Shown: positions 61,151 through 64,000 of the stretch, in pieces | Layout of the letters: each line of letters opens with the position of its first letter | Position numbering within the stretch: position 1 is the first letter of the stretch | Assembly: GCF_000328685.1 (NCBI RefSeq) | Contig: NC_019976.1 | Location: 1-64,000 of the forward strand | DNA: 64,000 nt | Origin: Natronococcus occultus SP4 | Lineage (GTDB): Archaea > Halobacteriota > Halobacteria > Halobacteriales > Natrialbaceae | Direction of reading: 5' to 3' | The notes under the pieces: generated by a model | What the model was told of the DNA's origin: nothing | Seen by the model: the letters and a program-made list of their open reading frames with translations, nothing else | The model's database searches: none | Position numbers and translations under genes: made by a program

Positions 61151-62559
61151 CGCCAGACATCGCTCGTGCAGTCACCGCCGGGCCAGCGAATCTCGTGGGC
61201 ACGGGCCGGACTGCCCGGCGCGTCGCCGAAGTCGACGAGGAACTCCTCGTCGAGTTCCATCCGCCCTTCATCGGGGTAGACGTCAGCCTTGAGCATTACT
61301 GACCCTTCCTCGGCGATCTCCGGGAAAAATTGGTTGTCCCACGACGAGAACAGCGACGTCGTCCAGTAGAGACGGCGGCCGTCGCGTGAAAGCTGGAGCA
61401 TCTGTGGTGACCCTCGGATGTTGGTCCCCTGAACCTCCTGGCGGTCGCCGAACAGCCCGCCAGCCCAGATCGTATCGACGAGTCGGGGGTTGCCCATGTC
61501 GCTTACGTCGTACATCCGAAGGTTGCCGTGGAGCCAGTTCGAGTAGAACAGATACTGGTCATCAAGTGACAGCAGGGTATCGGTGACTAGCGACGGCACC
61601 GGCATATCCCAGTCGTCGTGTTCACGGGCTTTCTCCTCGATGACGACGTCCCAGTCCCACGTGCCGTCGTCGGTCTCGTAGAAGTGGATGATGTTCGAGG
61701 ACAGGCCCGCTCCCACGTATCCCTGTGTCTCCTCGGGATTGTGGCTCATTCGGACCTCGAGGGGAATCCGTCCCTCCTCACCGAACTCGAGGGTCTGTTC
61801 GTGACGTTTCTCCGACCAGTCCCAGATGTGGATGCTGTCGCCGTAGTTGCCCGCCTCGACGTCCTCGAGGTCGAAGCCCGGATAGTAGGTGTTCGGGGCA
61901 GCCCACTCGGTGGAAACTAACACGTCGTGTCGGGGCTGATACCAGTAGTCGTAATGCATCCCCTCCCACTCGCCGGTATCGTTCTCCCACCGGCCGTCGA
62001 TCGTGAAGTCCTCCTGATCGAGCTGGAGGAATCCGCCGGGGAGTTCACCGTCGGCGTTGCCGAGCATGCTGATGACGATCTTTCCGTCCGGGACGCAGTG
62101 GACGGTATGGGGCGCCGAGAGATCGTACTCGAAGACCTCCTCTGGTTCGATGACTGTCACGATCTCCGGGTCCCGGGGATCTTCGGCATCAATGATGTGA
62201 ATGCGGGAGGATCGCTGCCCTGGTACCACGAGATACTGCCGGGCGAGCCCCTCCGCGTGACACGACGACGAACAGGCATTCCAGCCGAAGTGATGGAGTT
62301 CGTCGCCCTTGTTCGGCATCTCCACTGTATCGATCAACTCGCTGTACGTCTCCGACTCGGGATCGAGATCTACGACGCCGACGAAATCCTTTCCGTCGGT
62401 TTCCATGCCGACGCGAAGAGCCATCACGTAGGCCGTTTTCTCCCGTTCGGATTCGGTCCGCATCGCTGCAGGCGTCGGGTACCCGGGGCCGTCGGCGTCC
62501 TCGTGGTCGTGATCGTGGGTCGGCTGTTCGTCCTTAGAAGGTGATTGGTCTGTACTCAT
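61147..62559 (-). CDS. SBP56-family protein (methanethiol oxidase)
   Basis: From ATG 62559 the product is 470 residues. It has the selenium-binding protein pattern: GDELHHFGWNACSSSCHAEG (conserved Cys pair, His), VVPGQRSSRIHIIDAEDPRD, SAPHTVHCVPDGKIVISMLG, HYDYWYQPRHDVLVSTEWAA and WLHGNLRMYDVSDMGNPRLV. Bacterial members oxidise methanethiol to formaldehyde, hydrogen sulfide and hydrogen peroxide; Cu is the cofactor. Here no Tat or Sec signal is evident at the start, so a cytoplasmic enzyme is likely. The partner ferredoxin follows directly. Confidence 0.92.
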   Translation of the reverse strand: MSTDQSPSKDEQPTHDHDHEDADGPGYPTPAAMRTESEREKTAYVMALRVGMETDGKDFVGVVDLDPESETYSELIDTVEMPNKGDELHHFGWNACSSSCHAEGLARQYLVVPGQRSSRIHIIDAEDPRDPEIVTVIEPEEVFEYDLSAPHTVHCVPDGKIVISMLGNADGELPGGFLQLDQEDFTIDGRWENDTGEWEGMHYDYWYQPRHDVLVSTEWAAPNTYYPGFDLEDVEAGNYGDSIHIWDWSEKRHEQTLEFGEEGRIPLEVRMSHNPEETQGYVGAGLSSNIIHFYETDDGTWDWDVVIEEKAREHDDWDMPVPSLVTDTLLSLDDQYLFYSNWLHGNLRMYDVSDMGNPRLVDTIWAGGLFGDRQEVQGTNIRGSPQMLQLSRDGRRLYWTTSLFSSWDNQFFPEIAEEGSVMLKADVYPDEGRMELDEEFLVDFGDAPGSPARAHEIRWPGGDCTSDVWR

Positions 62560-62738
62560 CCTAGACAAGTGTTATCTCTTTCCAAATACTTATAGTTCGA
62601 GGCGGCGGTGCGAAACCCCTACCACGTGGTCAGAACGCTTTGCGTTCTGGTGGGCCGTACGACAGCTCCGCTCTCCTGGACGTCGGCGGATCGCGTCCGC
62701 TGTCAACCTGCCGATGTACCCTAGCCAATTCACGCAAG

Positions 62739-62769
62739 TCACTTCTCAAACTGACTCAACTAGACAGTA
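62739..62769 (-). mobile_element. Solo end of the IS6-type element
   Basis: TTCTCAAACTGACTCAACTAG ending in ACAGT matches, in reverse complement, the left end of the IS6 elements (CTGTCTAGTTGAACCAGTTTGAGAAGTGA). Only the first about 30 bp are left. The surrounding 62560-62951 contains a hairpin AGAACGC-TTT-GCGTTCT (62633-62649) and no gene. Confidence 0.7.
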
Positions 62770-62951
62770 CTCCCCATCTGACTCCTAGATGAGATTCTTA
62801 GCTAAGATAGGTGTCTAAGATTGTTGTCTAAGTGAGATCTCGTTGGCTTGATCTGCCGCACTACAACAGACAACTCGCTTCCGTTAACACAGGCGGACGC
62901 GTCGTTCAACTGGAGTTCTCCGAGTACTCGCCCCGATCGAGCGGGCGACTT

Positions 62952-63175
62952 TCAGTCGGAGGTGGGGAATTCATTAGTCCGTTCTTTGCGAATCAGATCA
63001 CGGACGAACAGCCGGATCTGACGCTCGAGTTCTTCCCGGCTTTCATCGGGTAAATGCGGGTCTCCCAGCGGTCTCGAATCGCAGCGATCGTCGCGCTGCG
63101 AACACCCGATTCGTGAGCGAAACTGACGAGCCACTGGTCTTCTGGAGGGATTTCGGTTTTCCGTGACCCCATCAT
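62952..63175 (-). pseudogene. Small protein gene, frameshifted
   Basis: From ATG 63175 the minus strand reads MMGSRKTEIPPEDQWLVSFA, HESGVRSATIAAIRDRWETR, then the coding character moves to another frame: LPDESREELERQIRLFVRDL, IRKERTNEFPTSD, stop at 62952-62954. A one-base shift near 63060 joins them to a protein of about 73 residues, helical, perhaps a small DNA-binding protein. Family not recognised. Confidence 0.65.
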
Positions 63176-63259
63176 CGGATTGTCATTCGGCGCAGCAATA
63201 CTGATTTGGAGAGATACTTGTCCGGTATCTTTATTTTCTCGTCAACCACTGTAGCTAGC

Positions 63260-64000
63260 GTGGTTTACGAAACTGGCAATCGAACGATCGACGACGCAGT
63301 ACGACGAGTGCTCGACGGCGAGCGCCTCGATCGGACCGACGGACTCGCGTTACTCGCCCAGCCCGTCGAGACCCTCGCTGCCGGCGCCGATCTCGTTCGT
63401 CGTAACTTCTCTGATGGGACAGTCGACGCCTGTAGTATCGTGAACGCGAAGGCGGGAAACTGCGCCGAGGATTGTGGGTTCTGCGCGCAGTCGGCCCACT
63501 TCGATACCGGTATCGACTCCTACGGCTTCCTCGAGCCGGAGGCGATACTGGAAGCCGCGAAACGAGCCGAAGCCGATGGTGCGCAACGGTTCGGTATCGT
63601 CGTCGCCGAAAAAGGCGTCTCGAAAAAGAAACGTCCCGATGAGTGGGACGACGTCATCCGGGCAGTTCGACTCGTCCGCGACGAGACCAGCGTCGAAATT
63701 GACGCCTCCCTGGGGCTGTTGACCCAGGAAGAGGCCGACGAACTCGCGGCCGAGGGCCTCAACCACTACAACCACAACATCGAGACCTCCAGGCGATACT
63801 TTCCCGAAATCATTGGGACGCACACGTTCGAGGACCGGCTGAAAACGCTTCGTCGTGCCAAGAACGCAGGTATGGACCTCTGTGCTGGCGTTATCCTTGG
63901 AATGGGTGAGTCTCCGACCGACCGAGTCGATGCAGCCGTCGAACTCCAGGAGATCGGCATTTCCTCGCTCCCGGTCAATATCCTCAATCCGATCGAAGGA
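63260..64000 (+). CDS. bioB: Biotin synthase, N-terminal 247 residues (window ends inside)
   Basis: A GTG start at 63260 opens a frame to the window edge. The radical-SAM cluster motif is in NAKAGNCAEDCGFCAQSAHF (C-x3-C-x2-C). Further BioB motifs: DASLGLLTQEEADEL, GLNHYNHNIETSRRYFPEI and NAGMDLCAGVILGMGESPTD, then SSLPVNILNPIEG, all as in the family. BioB inserts sulfur into dethiobiotin using a 2Fe-2S and a 4Fe-4S cluster. A degenerate copy of its first 55 bp occurs at 50588-50645. AACCAC...GTGGTT surrounds the start region and may be a regulatory site. Confidence 0.96.
   Translation, partial: MVYETGNRTIDDAVRRVLDGERLDRTDGLALLAQPVETLAAGADLVRRNFSDGTVDACSIVNAKAGNCAEDCGFCAQSAHFDTGIDSYGFLEPEAILEAAKRAEADGAQRFGIVVAEKGVSKKKRPDEWDDVIRAVRLVRDETSVEIDASLGLLTQEEADELAAEGLNHYNHNIETSRRYFPEIIGTHTFEDRLKTLRRAKNAGMDLCAGVILGMGESPTDRVDAAVELQEIGISSLPVNILNPIEG

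Overview
The window is haloarchaeal (class Halobacteria). The proteins are strongly acidic, several carry twin-arginine secretion signals, promoters and replication genes are archaeal (TBP, Orc1/Cdc6), and haloarchaeal domain families recur (TRAM, DUF7342-like, DUF5518, archaea-specific SMC-related protein, halocin C8-like, Gvp proteins). It looks like part of a megaplasmid or an accessory chromosomal region: two replication origins, a ParA gene, at least four toxin-antitoxin or PIN modules, many transposon remnants, and an unusually large number of genes broken by frameshifts. No tRNA, rRNA or CRISPR array was seen.

Layout. 1-7.5 kb is replication and partition: a ParA operon, an Orc1/Cdc6 gene flanked by one family of origin repeats, a DUF234 ATPase, transposase debris, and a second Orc1/Cdc6 gene with a different, exact 17-bp origin repeat and an AT-rich unwinding region. 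7.5-20 kb holds an SMC-related protein, a membrane-anchored Mrr-type nuclease, an extra TBP, a secreted beta-helix protein, a broken integrase and a PIN/wHTH pair. 20-27 kb holds an alpha/beta hydrolase, an IS6-type element, a large Rph-like phosphotransferase and a CPBP protease. 27-37 kb is a mosaic of remnants, regulators, a TyrRS gene translationally coupled to a wHTH gene, and a two-gene operon of a 40-residue protein and a HEPN-like protein. 37-39 kb holds a halocin C8-like precursor and a membrane partner. 39-45 kb has a second IS6 copy and a serine-recombinase module. 45-52 kb has a RHH/PIN pair, a MetX-like hydrolase, a secreted amidase and more decayed genes. 52-56 kb is a gas-vesicle gene group gvpJ-X-K-L-M without gvpA. 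56-64 kb carries metabolic genes (MBL hydrolase, PhaB/FabG-type reductase, ferredoxin plus SBP56 methanethiol oxidase) and the start of bioB.

Most noteworthy: (1) an inverted repeat TTAACCAAC-N21..26-GTTGGTTAA at four sites, one over the promoter of a small gene; (2) the HEPN-like two-gene operon followed by a zinc-ribbon fragment; (3) the halocin-like precursor with 12 Cys in its C-terminal part; (4) the gvp group with a zinc-ribbon GvpJ and an unknown inserted gene; (5) the wHTH-TyrRS pair; (6) two origin systems with unrelated repeats side by side, as if two replicons had fused; (7) a decayed duplicate of the bioB start near 50.6 kb.
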